Source of the DNA: Streptomyces sp. TRM68416
GTDB taxonomy: Bacteria > Actinomycetota > Actinomycetes > Streptomycetales > Streptomycetaceae
Length of the DNA stretch: 64,000 nucleotides
Direction of reading: 5' to 3'
Assembly (NCBI RefSeq): GCF_014596915.1
Contig: NZ_JACVWU010000012.1
Span: 1-64,000, forward strand
The translations under genes and the position numbers were made by a program. The notes under the pieces were generated by a model, which was not told the origin of the DNA, did no database searches, and was given only the letters and a program-made list of their open reading frames with translations. Positions 25,732 through 34,534 of this stretch are shown here, piece by piece (position 1 is the first letter of the stretch; every line of letters starts with the position of its first letter).

Positions 25732-26537
25732 CCACCGCCGCTCCACTGCCCTACCGCCTGATCGCGACCGACCTCGACGGGACGCTGCTGCGTTCCGACG
25801 AGTCGGTCTCGCGGCGCACCCGTGACGCGCTCGCCGCGGCCACCGAGGCGGGCGCCGCGCACATCGTCGTCACCGGCCGCGCGGTCCCCTGGACCCGGCA
25901 CATCCTCGACGACCTCGGCTACCGGGGCCTCGCGGTGTGCGGCCAGGGCGCCCAGGTCTACGACGCCGGCGAGCACCGCCTGCTGACGGCGGTGACCCTG
26001 GACCGGCAGCTGGCCGGGGTGGCGCTGGCGAAGATCGAGGCGGAGGTCGGCCCGCTGTACCTGGCGGCCAGCCGGGACGGGCTGGACGGCGACGTGCTGG
26101 TGGGCCCGGGGTACGCGCTCACCGGCGAACTCCCGGCGACCCCCTTCACGGACGCGGCCGATCTGTGGAGCGCGCCGCTGAACAAGATCTACATACAGCA
26201 TCCGGAGCTGTCGGACGACGAGCTGGCGGAGGCCTCGCGGCAGGCCGCGGGCGGCTTCGTCACCGTGGCCATGGCGGGCGAGGGCATCGTCGAGCTGCTG
26301 CCGCTGGGGCTGTCCAAGGCGACGGGTCTTTCGCTGGCGGCCCGGCGGCTCGGCCTCAAGGCCGTCGACACGATCGCCTTCGGCGACATGCCGAACGACG
26401 TGCCGATGTTCGGCTGGGCCTCGTACGGCGTGGCCATGGCCAACGCCCACGCCGAGCTGAAGGCCGTGGCGGACGAGGTGACGTCCTCGAACGAGGAGGA
26501 CGGGATCGCGGCCGTACTCGAACGGCTGCTCGCCTAG
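25728..26537 (+). CDS. HAD superfamily Cof-type phosphatase
   Basis: The 269-residue protein is a haloacid-dehalogenase hydrolase of the Cof (IIB) class. The DxD nucleophile motif is ATDLDGTLLRSD, motif II is VVTGRA, the motif III Lys is in GLSKATGL, and motif IV is FGDMPNDVPM. Such enzymes dephosphorylate sugar phosphates, FMN or PLP-type substrates; the substrate here cannot be told. It starts with GTG inside the serS stop codon (GTGA), so it is co-translated with serS. A paralogue lies at 53.7 kb. Confidence 0.9.
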   Translation: MTTAAPLPYRLIATDLDGTLLRSDESVSRRTRDALAAATEAGAAHIVVTGRAVPWTRHILDDLGYRGLAVCGQGAQVYDAGEHRLLTAVTLDRQLAGVALAKIEAEVGPLYLAASRDGLDGDVLVGPGYALTGELPATPFTDAADLWSAPLNKIYIQHPELSDDELAEASRQAAGGFVTVAMAGEGIVELLPLGLSKATGLSLAARRLGLKAVDTIAFGDMPNDVPMFGWASYGVAMANAHAELKAVADEVTSSNEEDGIAAVLERLLA

Positions 26538-27079
26538 CGCTCCGCTGGGCGCGCCGCGTTGGGGTGTGTTCGTCTGCGGCGCCGTTGTGGCTGGTCGCTC
26601 CCCCACGCTGCCCCACGCTCGGCTTCGCTCGCGCGGGGGGACCCTCATCGCGGCGGAGCCGCATATCGACACAGCCCCGCGCCCCTTCGGGGCGCTGTCT
26701 CCAGCCTGCTGGGGCGGCACGGGTGGGCTCGCGGCGGCGCCTCGTGGCACCGAGCTGTGCGATCCACCCGTCCGCCCCAGCGGGGGCGCCCCCTCAGCGG
26801 GGGGCGAAAGGGAAGGCGGCCCACGCGGGCGCAGCGCGCCGCGTGCTCGAAGCGGCCGCCCCGGGCAGTACTCCTGCGGGCGGGCTCGACGGTGGGGTAA
26901 CTACACCGGAGTCCGCCGCGGACTGCCCTGTCGGGAGCTGGACGTACTGTCGTGCATGGACATCGCCCGGCTCCTCTCCCGGTCGGTGGCGCCGATCCCC
27001 GGCGGCCTGGACACAACCATCGTCCCTGTCCGCCGAGTTGGGCGCCACCGAATAAAACAGCCGTACGACGGGACGCGGC
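26538..27079. other. Intergenic region with repeat and no firm gene
   Basis: These 542 bases between convergent genes contain the dispersed repeat (26650-26694) and several GC-rich hairpins. A 53-codon ATG frame from 26956 lacks an evident RBS and I do not call it. Confidence 0.5.
26650..26694 (+). repeat. Dispersed Streptomyces intergenic repeat, copy 2
   Basis: GCGGCGGAGCCGC, a 9-base variable stretch, then ACAGCCCCGCGCCCCTT closed by a CGCCCC-TT-CGGGGCG hairpin. It matches copy 1 at 11374-11419. Here it lies after the serS-HAD operon and may help termination. Confidence 0.65.
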
Positions 27080-27283
27080 TCAGCGCCGGCGCCACCTGCG
27101 CCGGCGCCCCTTGCTGAAGAACCAGCCCGCCGGCGGTTCGTCGGAGCGCCAGGGCTGGGGCTCGGGCGGCTCCTCGCGCCAGCGGGCGGCGAGCATACGG
27201 GCCCGCGCGGACGGCTCGGAGGTCTCGGCGGAGCGTATGAACTCCTCGTCCAGGACGAGGTCGTCGTTCCAGTCGTCTGCCAT
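27080..27283 (-). CDS. Small conserved hypothetical protein, acidic N-terminus and basic tail
   Basis: This 67-residue protein begins MADDWNDDLVLDEEFIRSA, has RARMLAARWREEPPEPQPW in the middle, and ends in an Arg-rich KGRRRRWRRR tail. The ATG has an excellent AAAGGAGG site seven bases upstream. It is the last gene of the ABC transporter run on this strand, 71 bp after the last permease. There is no membrane segment or known domain. The charge separation suggests a nucleic-acid- or protein-binding role, but nothing more can be said. Confidence 0.75.
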   Translation of the reverse strand: MADDWNDDLVLDEEFIRSAETSEPSARARMLAARWREEPPEPQPWRSDEPPAGWFFSKGRRRRWRRR

Positions 27284-27354
27284 CCCGGCCTCCTTTCCGG
27301 TGAACCTTGCCGTTTGCCCAGTGTGCCGGGACAGAGGTGAAGCCCCCGTCAAGG

Positions 27355-28074
27355 TCACTCCTCGCCCGCCAGGGTCAGCGACCGCAGCTTCTGGCCCGCG
27401 TACCAGGTGGCGAGGACGGTCACCACGACGAGCAGGACCGTCGCGGTGGCCAGGCCCACGTCCGAGGTGACGAGGTCCCCGCCGGTGACCTCGTGGGCCA
27501 CGGCCAGCGACCACTGCTGGACGCTCAGGGTGCGCGCGCCGGCCACCAGGGAGCCGAACAGGGCCTCCCAGACGAGGGCGTAGACGAGACCGAAGACCAC
27601 CGCGTGCCGCGAGACCGTGCCGAGCAGCAGGAAGAGGGCCGCGTAGGCGATGGAGGCCACCAGCGCGGCCACCGTGTAGGCGACGGCGATCTGCTGGCCG
27701 TTGCCGTTGAGGATGAACCCGGCGATCAGGGTCGGCACCGCCGAGAACACCATGGTGACCGCGACGGCGACGATCAGCTTGGTGAAGATGATCGTCGGCC
27801 GCTTGATCGGCTTGGACAGCAGGTACACCACCGAGCCGTCGTCGATCTCCGGGCCGATCGCGCCGGTGCCCGCGATGACGCCGATGATCGGCACCATGGT
27901 GGCGAGCGCGAGGCCGCCCAGCAGGTCGGCGGCCGTCTGGTCGTCGGCGCCCGCGAGACCGCGCACGACCACGGAGATCGCGATCAGCAGCAGGGGCAGG
28001 GCGCCCAGGATGAGGGCCCGGCGGCGGCCGAGCAGGGCCCGGTAGGTGAGCCGGGCGACTGTGGGGTCGTACAT
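27355..28074 (-). CDS. ABC-2 type transporter permease
   Basis: The 239-residue membrane protein has about six spans. Features typical of ABC-2 permeases are the early DPTVARLTYRALLGRRRAL segment and the DDGSVVYLLSKPIKRPTIIFTK cytosolic loop, which carries the coupling helix. It starts 9 bp after the second ATPase gene and so pairs with it. The substrate is unknown; systems like this export lipids, peptides or drugs. Confidence 0.88.
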   Translation of the reverse strand: MYDPTVARLTYRALLGRRRALILGALPLLLIAISVVVRGLAGADDQTAADLLGGLALATMVPIIGVIAGTGAIGPEIDDGSVVYLLSKPIKRPTIIFTKLIVAVAVTMVFSAVPTLIAGFILNGNGQQIAVAYTVAALVASIAYAALFLLLGTVSRHAVVFGLVYALVWEALFGSLVAGARTLSVQQWSLAVAHEVTGGDLVTSDVGLATATVLLVVVTVLATWYAGQKLRSLTLAGEE

Positions 28075-28083
28075 CAGGGCCTC

Positions 28084-28995
28084 CTACGCCGCGACCAGGT
28101 ACGAGAAGACGGACTCGAGGGACTCGTCGGACGGCGAGACCGTGAGCAGCCGGATGCCGTGGTCGCGGGCGACCCTCGGCAGCAGGGCCGTGAAACGGCC
28201 GAAGTCGACGGCCTGGATGCGCAACGCGCCCTCGGCGAGGTCCACTTCGATGCCGGACGTGGACGGGTCGGCGATCAGCGCGGCCGCGAGGGCGCGGTCG
28301 TCGCTGGAGCGCACCAGGTAGCGGTGCGGACGGTCCGTCATCAGGCGGCGGATCCTGCGGAAGTCACCGCTGGCCGCGTGCCGGCCGGCGACGACGACCT
28401 CGATGTGGCGGGCGAGTTGCTCGACCTCTTCGAGGATGTGCGAGGAGAACAGCACCGTGCGGCCCTCGTCGCCCATGCGCCGCAGCAGGTCCATCAACTG
28501 CATGCGCTGGCGCGGGTCCATGCCGTTGAAGGGCTCGTCGAGCAGGAGCAGCGAGGGGTCGTGGACGAGGGCGCTGGCCATCTTCACGCGCTGGCGCATG
28601 CCCTTGGAGTACGTCTGGATCTTGCGGTCCTGTGCGTACTCCATCTCGACCGTGGCCAGGGCCTGCTGGGCCGCCTTGGCGCCCAGGCCGTGCAACTCGG
28701 CGTTGGCGACGACGAATTCGCGGCCTGTGAGGAAGTCGTACATCGCCTCGCGCTCGGGGACGATGCCGATGTGCCGGTAGACGGACTCGTTGCGCCAGAC
28801 CGGCTGTCCGTCGAGGGTGACCGTGCCGGTGGAGGGGGCCAGGAAGCCGCCCATCATGTTGATGAGGGTGGACTTTCCGGCGCCGTTGGGACCGAGGAGG
28901 CCGGTGACACCGGGACCGATGGTCATGGTGATGTCGTTGACGGCGACCACGTTGCCGAACCAGCGGGAGACGTGGTCGATGGAGAGAGTGCTCAT
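28084..28995 (-). CDS. ABC transporter ATP-binding protein
   Basis: This 303-residue ABC ATPase has Walker A GPNGAGKST (about 35-43), a signature-type SKGMRQRVKMASALVHD, and Walker B LLLLDEPFNGMD. A ~90-residue C-terminal extension is typical of CcmA/DrrA-class exporters. It is the second ATPase in the operon and is followed at once by its permease. Similarity to the first ATPase suggests that the two pairs arose by duplication. Confidence 0.92.
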   Translation of the reverse strand: MSTLSIDHVSRWFGNVVAVNDITMTIGPGVTGLLGPNGAGKSTLINMMGGFLAPSTGTVTLDGQPVWRNESVYRHIGIVPEREAMYDFLTGREFVVANAELHGLGAKAAQQALATVEMEYAQDRKIQTYSKGMRQRVKMASALVHDPSLLLLDEPFNGMDPRQRMQLMDLLRRMGDEGRTVLFSSHILEEVEQLARHIEVVVAGRHAASGDFRRIRRLMTDRPHRYLVRSSDDRALAAALIADPSTSGIEVDLAEGALRIQAVDFGRFTALLPRVARDHGIRLLTVSPSDESLESVFSYLVAA

Positions 28996-29047
28996 GGGCG
29001 CGGCCCATTCCTTGGAAGGGTGGTGGCGGGCGACGGGGCGGGCGTGG

Positions 29048-29947
29048 TCACAGGCCCACCTTCTTGTAGCGGCGCAGCAGCAGGCCGTAGGCGGCGGCGA
29101 TCAGGCCCAGGGTGAGCAGGACGTACACCACGCCCTCCCCCTGGGAGGGGCCGATTCCGCCCGGGAAGGCGGAGGAGGCGCCCAGGAAGGCCGTCTGGAG
29201 GCCGTCGATCAGCGTGACCGGCGAGAACAGGCCGATCCAGGCGATGGCGTCGGTGCTGCCCTGGGCGTCCGCGATGGCCTGGAGCGTGGAGACCGCGCCG
29301 TAGGAGATGGTCAGTACGGCGATCACGGCGGCGATGCCGAAGCCGCGGCGCGGGGTGACCGCGGCGATGACCAGGCCGATGCCGGCGAAGAGCAGTGAGA
29401 GCAGTGCCACGGAGACGAGCCCCTGTGCGAATCCCTTGGTCTGGTCGGCGAAGTCGAGTTCGGCCAGCAGCGCGCCCACGTAGAGGACGAGCAGCGGTGC
29501 GGCGGTGAGGGCGAACAGCGCGGAGGCCAGGGCCGCGAACTTCGCGCGCACGTAGTCGGCCGTCTCGATCGGCCGCGAGAAGTACAGCGGAACGGTCTTG
29601 AAGCGCAGGTCGCGGGAGACGGACTGGGGTGCCTGGGAGGCGACGTAGAGGCTGATGACCGCCTGCATGATGATGGCGTAGCGCGTGTAGTCGACGGGCA
29701 GGTCGTTCGCCTTCGTGGCGACCGCGACGGCGACCATGATGGCCGCGGGCACGCACATCACCACGAACAGCAGCATCGGCAGCACCTTGGACTTCACCGA
29801 GCGGCCGAGGCCGTAGGCGCCGCGCAGGGACTGCGAGTAGAGCGAGCGGGTGGCGTACGTACGGCCGAGGCGGGGGCCGTCGTAGTTGCGGTAGCCGATG
29901 TCGTGGATGCGGGTCTGGGTGGCCGCCCCGGGGTGCTCAAGAGCCAT
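29048..29947 (-). CDS. ABC-2 type transporter permease
   Basis: The 299-residue membrane protein has about six spans, preceded by a ~50-residue cytosolic N-terminus (RIHDIGYRNYDGPRLGR). The loop RDLRFKTVPLYFSRPIETADYVRAK is the counterpart of the SKPIKRPT loop in the other permease. Its ATG lies within the last 11 bases of the upstream ATPase gene, so the two are translationally coupled. Confidence 0.88.
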   Translation of the reverse strand: MALEHPGAATQTRIHDIGYRNYDGPRLGRTYATRSLYSQSLRGAYGLGRSVKSKVLPMLLFVVMCVPAAIMVAVAVATKANDLPVDYTRYAIIMQAVISLYVASQAPQSVSRDLRFKTVPLYFSRPIETADYVRAKFAALASALFALTAAPLLVLYVGALLAELDFADQTKGFAQGLVSVALLSLLFAGIGLVIAAVTPRRGFGIAAVIAVLTISYGAVSTLQAIADAQGSTDAIAWIGLFSPVTLIDGLQTAFLGASSAFPGGIGPSQGEGVVYVLLTLGLIAAAYGLLLRRYKKVGL

Positions 29948-30908
29948 GACCGGCCGCCTCCTTCTGCTGCTCGCCCTCGTTCGTGAAGACCTCGGCGATG
30001 TGGTGCCTGCGCTGCTCCATGCGCACCAGTCCGAGGCCGAGGTCCGCGATCACGTCCCGGACCAGGTCGTAGGTCTCCTCGCCCCGCGCGGTCAGCAGCA
30101 GGACGTGGCCGGCGCCGGGCAGGCCGCTGCCGTCGTCCAGGACCTCCGCCCCGCGCGCGTGGAGGGCCTCGCGCACCGCGCGCGTGCCGTCGGGGTGCGC
30201 GTCGGTGTCGGTGACCTCGATGGCGAGGGTCGTGGTCATCTGGGTGAAGTCGGTGGTGGAGCTGGAGCGCAGCAGCTTGCCGCCGTCGATGACGACGACG
30301 TGGTCGCAGGTCCGCTCCAGCTCGCCCAGCAGGTGCGAGGTGACCAGGACCGAGATGCCGAAGTCGGTGTGGATCCGGCGGATCAGGCCGAGCATCTCGT
30401 CGCGGCCGACCGGGTCGAGGCCGTTGGTCGGCTCGTCCAGGAAGACCAGGTCCGGGTCGTGGACGAGGGCCTGGGCCAGCTTCACGCGCTGCTTCATGCC
30501 GGTGGAGTAGCCGCCGATGGGGCGGTAGCGCTCCTCGTACAGGCCGACGTGGCGCAGGGTGTCCGCGGTGCGCTCGCGCGCGGCGGTGGGCGGCAGGCCC
30601 GACATGCGCGCCATGTGGACGACGAACTCGGTGGCCGAGACGTCCGGCGGCAGGCAGTCGTGCTCGGGCATGTAGCCGACGCGCTCGCGGATGGCGGCGC
30701 CCTTGGTGGCGACGTCGAGGCCGAGCACTTCGGCGCGGCCCTCGGTGGCGGGGGACAGACCCAGCAGGATCTTGATCAGTGTGGACTTGCCGGCTCCATT
30801 GGCTCCGACGAGTCCGGTCACACCGGGCCCGACGTCCACGGAGAGCCGGTCAAGCGCGGTCACCCGGGGGAACCGCTTGCTCAGGCTTTCGGTCGCGATC
30901 ACAGTCAC
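29937..30908 (-). CDS. ABC transporter ATP-binding protein
   Basis: This ~323-residue ABC ATPase has Walker A GANGAGKSTLIK, signature YSTGMKQRVKLAQALVHD, Walker B LVFLDEPTNGLD, and a C-terminal regulatory extension as in DrrA-like exporters. It is the first gene of a five-gene minus-strand run (ATPase-permease-ATPase-permease-small protein). Start uncertain: GTG codons at 30908, 30902 (VIATESL) and 30935 are all possible. The conserved domain begins with IATESLSKRF, which favours one of the two shorter forms. Confidence 0.9.
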   Translation of the reverse strand: MTVIATESLSKRFPRVTALDRLSVDVGPGVTGLVGANGAGKSTLIKILLGLSPATEGRAEVLGLDVATKGAAIRERVGYMPEHDCLPPDVSATEFVVHMARMSGLPPTAARERTADTLRHVGLYEERYRPIGGYSTGMKQRVKLAQALVHDPDLVFLDEPTNGLDPVGRDEMLGLIRRIHTDFGISVLVTSHLLGELERTCDHVVVIDGGKLLRSSSTTDFTQMTTTLAIEVTDTDAHPDGTRAVREALHARGAEVLDDGSGLPGAGHVLLLTARGEETYDLVRDVIADLGLGLVRMEQRRHHIAEVFTNEGEQQKEAAGHGS

Positions 30909-31047
30909 GTCTTCGACGGTAGTGACACGGAACACGCCGGTCGTCAGACCGCAGAGCCGTCTTGGGCTCCACCTGGAGTCGTACGGGTCCTTAAGGGGTC
31001 ACCCTGAGAGGTCGAACGCCGCGGGGCCGTTTTCCCCATCGGGGAGT

Positions 31048-31056
31048 TTGTCCACA
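31048..31056 (+). other. Isolated DnaA box
   Basis: This is an exact TTGTCCACA in the divergent promoter region between the ABC operon and the M24 peptidase gene. Confidence 0.5.
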
Positions 31057-31153
31057 GGCTCGCCGCACGCCTATTGACGCGGACTCTAACAAGCTGCGAG
31101 ATTCGCCGGTGTCAAGTTACGAGCGCGTACCGCAACCGGTGGGACGGGGTGCC

Positions 31154-31996
31154 ATGGCTACGGCAGTGACCAGGGAACGCACGGCGGAGCTGCGGGGTTT
31201 CCGAAGAGTGCAGCGTCTCGCCTACGAGTGCGCGGAGGCGGTGGCGGCGCGGCTGGAGCCGGGCGTCACGGAGCGTGAGGCCGCGCGGATGCAGCGGGAG
31301 TGGCTGCGGGAGCGCGGGGTGCGCGACTGGTTCCACCTGCCCTTCGCCTGGTTCGGTGACCGCACGGCGTTCGTGAACTTCCGCGTCCCGCTGCAGTTCT
31401 TCCCCACCGGCCGGCGCCTGGAGCCCGGGATGCCGTTCATCCTGGACATGGCGCCGGTGCTGGACGGTTTCGCCGCGGACGTGGGGTACTCGGGCTCCCT
31501 CGGCGTCAATCCGGTGCAGGACAAGCTGATGGACGACCTACGGGACCACCGCGAGCTGATCCTGCGCGAGGTGCGCGAGCGGCGCCCGCTGCGGGAGATC
31601 TACGAGGACGTGGACCGCCTCATGGTCCGCCAGGGGTACGCCAACCGGCACCGCGCGTATCCCTTCGGCGTGATCGCGCACAAGGTGGACCGGGTGCCGC
31701 AACGGCGTTTCTCGCCACGGCTGTTCGGGTTCGGCACGCAGTCCCTGAAGGGGCTCGCCTCCGACGCGCTGCACGGTCACCGCGAGGGCTGGTCGCCGCT
31801 GTGGTCGCCGTACCGCTTCTCCGACCACCCGCCGCGGCCGGGACTGTGGGCGGTCGAACCGCACCTCGGATTCCGGGGTACGGGCGCGAAGTTCGAGGAG
31901 ATCCTCGTGGTCACCGACTCCCGGGACCCCGGGGAGAGCGCCTTCTGGCTGGACGACGATCTGCCGCACGTGCGGCGCTGGGCGGAGGAGAAGTGA
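31154..31996 (+). CDS. M24 family metallopeptidase (methionine aminopeptidase/prolidase fold)
   Basis: The 280-residue protein has the creatinase-like pita-bread fold without an N-terminal domain. Candidate metal ligands are two Asp in LDMAPVLDGFAADVGYSG, His in FGVIAHKVDR, and Glu in AVEPHLGF and KFEEILVV. The usual GHGIG around the His is replaced, so substrate preference may differ from known aminopeptidases. ATG at 31154 was chosen; an in-frame GTG at 31109 lacks an RBS. The stop overlaps the GTG of the next gene (GTGA), linking it to the hydrolase-SDR fusion. Confidence 0.82.
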   Translation: MATAVTRERTAELRGFRRVQRLAYECAEAVAARLEPGVTEREAARMQREWLRERGVRDWFHLPFAWFGDRTAFVNFRVPLQFFPTGRRLEPGMPFILDMAPVLDGFAADVGYSGSLGVNPVQDKLMDDLRDHRELILREVRERRPLREIYEDVDRLMVRQGYANRHRAYPFGVIAHKVDRVPQRRFSPRLFGFGTQSLKGLASDALHGHREGWSPLWSPYRFSDHPPRPGLWAVEPHLGFRGTGAKFEEILVVTDSRDPGESAFWLDDDLPHVRRWAEEK

Positions 31997-33753
31997 CGGT
32001 GCTGAAGGGCGCGCGCGAGCGCTGGGTGCGGACCGGCGGGGTCGAGCTGTGCGTGGCGGAGCTGGGGGACCCCGCGCGGCCGACGGTGCTGCTGGTGCAC
32101 GGCTATCCGGACAGCAAGGAGGTGTGGTCGGAGGTGGCCCTGCGGCTGGCCGACGACTTCCACGTCGTGCTGTACGACGTGCGCGGCCACGGCCGTTCCA
32201 CCGCGCCGCGGCCCCTGCGCGGGGGCTTCACCCTGGAGAAGCTGACGGACGACTTCCTGGCCGTGGCCGACGCGGTCAGCCCGGACCGGCCGGTGCACCT
32301 GGTGGGGCACGACTGGGGCTCGGTGCAGTCCTGGGAGTTCGTGACGGTCAAGCGCGCGGAGGGCCGGATCGCGTCCTTCACCTCGATGTCCGGACCGTCC
32401 CTCGACCACTTCGGCCACTGGATACAGCGGCGGATGAAGCGGCCCACCCCGCGCCGGGTCGGCCAACTCCTCGGCCAGGGCGCCAAGTCCTGGTACGTGT
32501 ACCTGCTGCACACGCCCGTGCTGCCCGAACTGGCCTGGCGCGGACCGCTCGGCAGGCTCTGGCCCCGGTACCTGGAGCGGATGGAGAAGGCACCGGTCGA
32601 CGACTACCCGACCCCGTCCCTCTCCTCGGACGCGGCACACGGGGCATGGCTGTACCGGGACAACGTACGGTCACGGCTGCGCCGTCCGCGTGCGGACGCC
32701 TACGCACACGCGCCCGTGCAGCTCATCACGCCTCTCGGGGACGCGTTCCTGTCGGAGAAGCTCTACGACGAACTGGAGCTGTGGGCTCCGCGGTTGACGC
32801 GCCGCACGCTCCCGGCCAAGCACTGGGTCCCGCGGACCCGGCCCGACCAACTGGCCTCCTGGATCTCGGAGTTCGTGACGTCGGTGGAGGGCGGCCGGCC
32901 GGAGCCCGCGCGGGCGAGCGGCAAGTACGCCGACCGCTTCGGCGGGCAGCTGGTCCTGGTCACCGGCGCGGGCAGCGGCATCGGACGGGCCACGGCGTAC
33001 GCGTTCGCCGAGGCGGGCGCCCGCGTGGTGGCCGTGGACCGGGACGCGGAGGCGGCCGCCCGTACGGCGGAGATGTCCCGCCTGCTCGGCGCCCCCGGCG
33101 CCTGGTCGGAGCCGGTGGACGTCTCCGACGAGCAGGCGATGGAGAAGCTGGCGGAGAAGGTCGCGAGCGAGTACGGCGTGGTGGACGTCCTGGTGAACAA
33201 CGCCGGGATCGGTCTGTCGGGCGCGTTCCTGGACACCACGTCCGACGACTGGCGCAAGGTGCTGGACGTCAACCTGTGGGGTGTGATCCACGGTTGCCGT
33301 CTCTTCGGCCGACAGATGGCCGACCGGGGCCAGGGCGGCCACATCGTCAACACCGCTTCCGCGGCGGCCTATCAGCCCTCCAAGGCCCTTCCCGCGTACA
33401 GCACCTCCAAGGCGGCGGTCCTGATGCTGAGCGAGTGCCTGCGCGCGGAACTGGCCTCGCAGGGCATCGGGGTTACCGCCGTCTGCCCCGGCTTCGTCAA
33501 CACCAACATCACATCCACGGCCCGCTTCGCGGGAGTTGACGCCGAGGAGGAGAAGCGCCGCCAGAAGAGGACGGCCCGCCTGTACGGTCTGCGCAACTAT
33601 CCGCCGGAGAAGGTGGCGGACGCGATCCTGCGGGCCGTCGCGCGTAACCAGGCGGTGGTTCCGGTAACTCCGGAGGCACGGGGGGCACTTGTGCTTTCCC
33701 GTTTCGCGCCAAGGGTGTTGAGGCGGATCGCTCGGGTGGAGCCACGGGTGTGA
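31993..33753 (+). CDS. Alpha/beta-hydrolase and short-chain dehydrogenase fusion protein
   Basis: The 586-residue protein joins two enzymes. Residues 1-295 form an alpha/beta hydrolase with the nucleophile elbow GHDWG (Asp107), the form found in epoxide hydrolases and haloalkane dehalogenases; the oxyanion segment is LVHGYPDS. Residues about 315-586 are a classical SDR with VTGAGSGIGRA, NNAG and the catalytic YSTSK. The hydrolase could open an epoxide or ester and the SDR oxidise the resulting alcohol, but no substrate is known. Similar fusions occur in actinobacteria. It is coupled to the M24 gene by a four-base overlap. Confidence 0.88.
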   Translation: MTVLKGARERWVRTGGVELCVAELGDPARPTVLLVHGYPDSKEVWSEVALRLADDFHVVLYDVRGHGRSTAPRPLRGGFTLEKLTDDFLAVADAVSPDRPVHLVGHDWGSVQSWEFVTVKRAEGRIASFTSMSGPSLDHFGHWIQRRMKRPTPRRVGQLLGQGAKSWYVYLLHTPVLPELAWRGPLGRLWPRYLERMEKAPVDDYPTPSLSSDAAHGAWLYRDNVRSRLRRPRADAYAHAPVQLITPLGDAFLSEKLYDELELWAPRLTRRTLPAKHWVPRTRPDQLASWISEFVTSVEGGRPEPARASGKYADRFGGQLVLVTGAGSGIGRATAYAFAEAGARVVAVDRDAEAAARTAEMSRLLGAPGAWSEPVDVSDEQAMEKLAEKVASEYGVVDVLVNNAGIGLSGAFLDTTSDDWRKVLDVNLWGVIHGCRLFGRQMADRGQGGHIVNTASAAAYQPSKALPAYSTSKAAVLMLSECLRAELASQGIGVTAVCPGFVNTNITSTARFAGVDAEEEKRRQKRTARLYGLRNYPPEKVADAILRAVARNQAVVPVTPEARGALVLSRFAPRVLRRIARVEPRV

Positions 33754-33849
33754 AGTGAACGGGATTGGTGGGTCGATGGGTTGGGTCGCCGTGTCCCAAC
33801 CCACCGGCGGGTCAACGATCTTGCACAAAGGCCTTGAATCGAAGGTCAG

Positions 33850-33903
33850 TTGTCCACAGAATCGCCAATTCCCCTGTGGATAACCACACTTGGTTGTGGA
33901 TCA
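33850..33903. other. Three DnaA boxes upstream of kptA
   Basis: Exact TTGTCCACA at 33850-33858, exact TTATCCACA on the minus strand at 33875-33883, and TGATCCACA (one mismatch) on the minus strand at 33895-33903. They fill the region 55-110 bp before the kptA start and could make that promoter DnaA-responsive. Confidence 0.6.
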
Positions 33904-33958
33904 AACATCCGGAGCAAAATCGTTCGCGTGATTCGCGTCTCTCTCGCACGCTGGGAGG

Positions 33959-34534
33959 ATGAAGGAAAGAACCAAGGAAAGGACTCCGGACGACAGACGG
34001 ACCGTGCGGGTGTCGAAGTACCTCTCGAAACACCTGCGGCACCAGCCGGAGCGGATCGGCCTCACGCTCGACGAGGGAGGCTGGGTCGAGATCGACACCC
34101 TGATCGCCGCGGCGGCCGCGCACGGCTTCCGGTTCACCCGCGAGGAACTGGACCACGTCGTGGCCACGAACGACAAACGCCGCTTCGCCGTCGAGGGCAC
34201 GAGGATCCGTGCCAGCCAGGGCCACAGCATCGACGTCGACCTGGGGCTGCCCCCGGCGACGCCACCGCCGTACCTCTACCACGGCACCGTGGCGAGCAAC
34301 CTGGACGCGATCCGTGCCGAGGGCCTGAAGCCGATGAACCGGCACGACGTGCACCTGTCTCCCGACCGCGAGACCGCGACCCGCGTGGGCGCCCGGCGCG
34401 GCCGCCCCGTCGTCCTGTCGGTCGACGCCGCCGCCATGCACCGCGACGGCCACGTCTTCCACGTCAGCGCGAACGGGGTGTGGCTGACGCGGGCGGTCCC
34501 GGCGCGGTACGTGCGTTTCCCTGGGGCGCGCTGA
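33959..34534 (+). CDS. kptA: RNA 2'-phosphotransferase (Tpt1/KptA family)
   Basis: The family transfers an internal RNA 2'-phosphate to NAD, giving ADP-ribose 1''-2''-cyclic phosphate. The 191-residue protein has the two-domain layout: an N-terminal winged helix with VSKYLSKHLRHQPERIGL, and a C-terminal ADP-ribosyltransferase-like fold with ASQGHSI, LYHGT, DVHLSPD and NGVWLTRAVP. The Arg-His-Arg-Arg set expected of Tpt1 can be placed in these motifs. Bacteria have no known tRNA splicing that needs it, so its native role is unclear. The ATG start has AAGGA upstream. The 3' end overlaps a tandem repeat. Confidence 0.93.
   Translation: MKERTKERTPDDRRTVRVSKYLSKHLRHQPERIGLTLDEGGWVEIDTLIAAAAAHGFRFTREELDHVVATNDKRRFAVEGTRIRASQGHSIDVDLGLPPATPPPYLYHGTVASNLDAIRAEGLKPMNRHDVHLSPDRETATRVGARRGRPVVLSVDAAAMHRDGHVFHVSANGVWLTRAVPARYVRFPGAR

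Noticed and set aside
26956..27117. 53-codon ATG frame after the serS-HAD operon
   Set aside because: No convincing RBS and no recognisable protein character. It runs into the hairpin at the end of the opposite-strand small gene.
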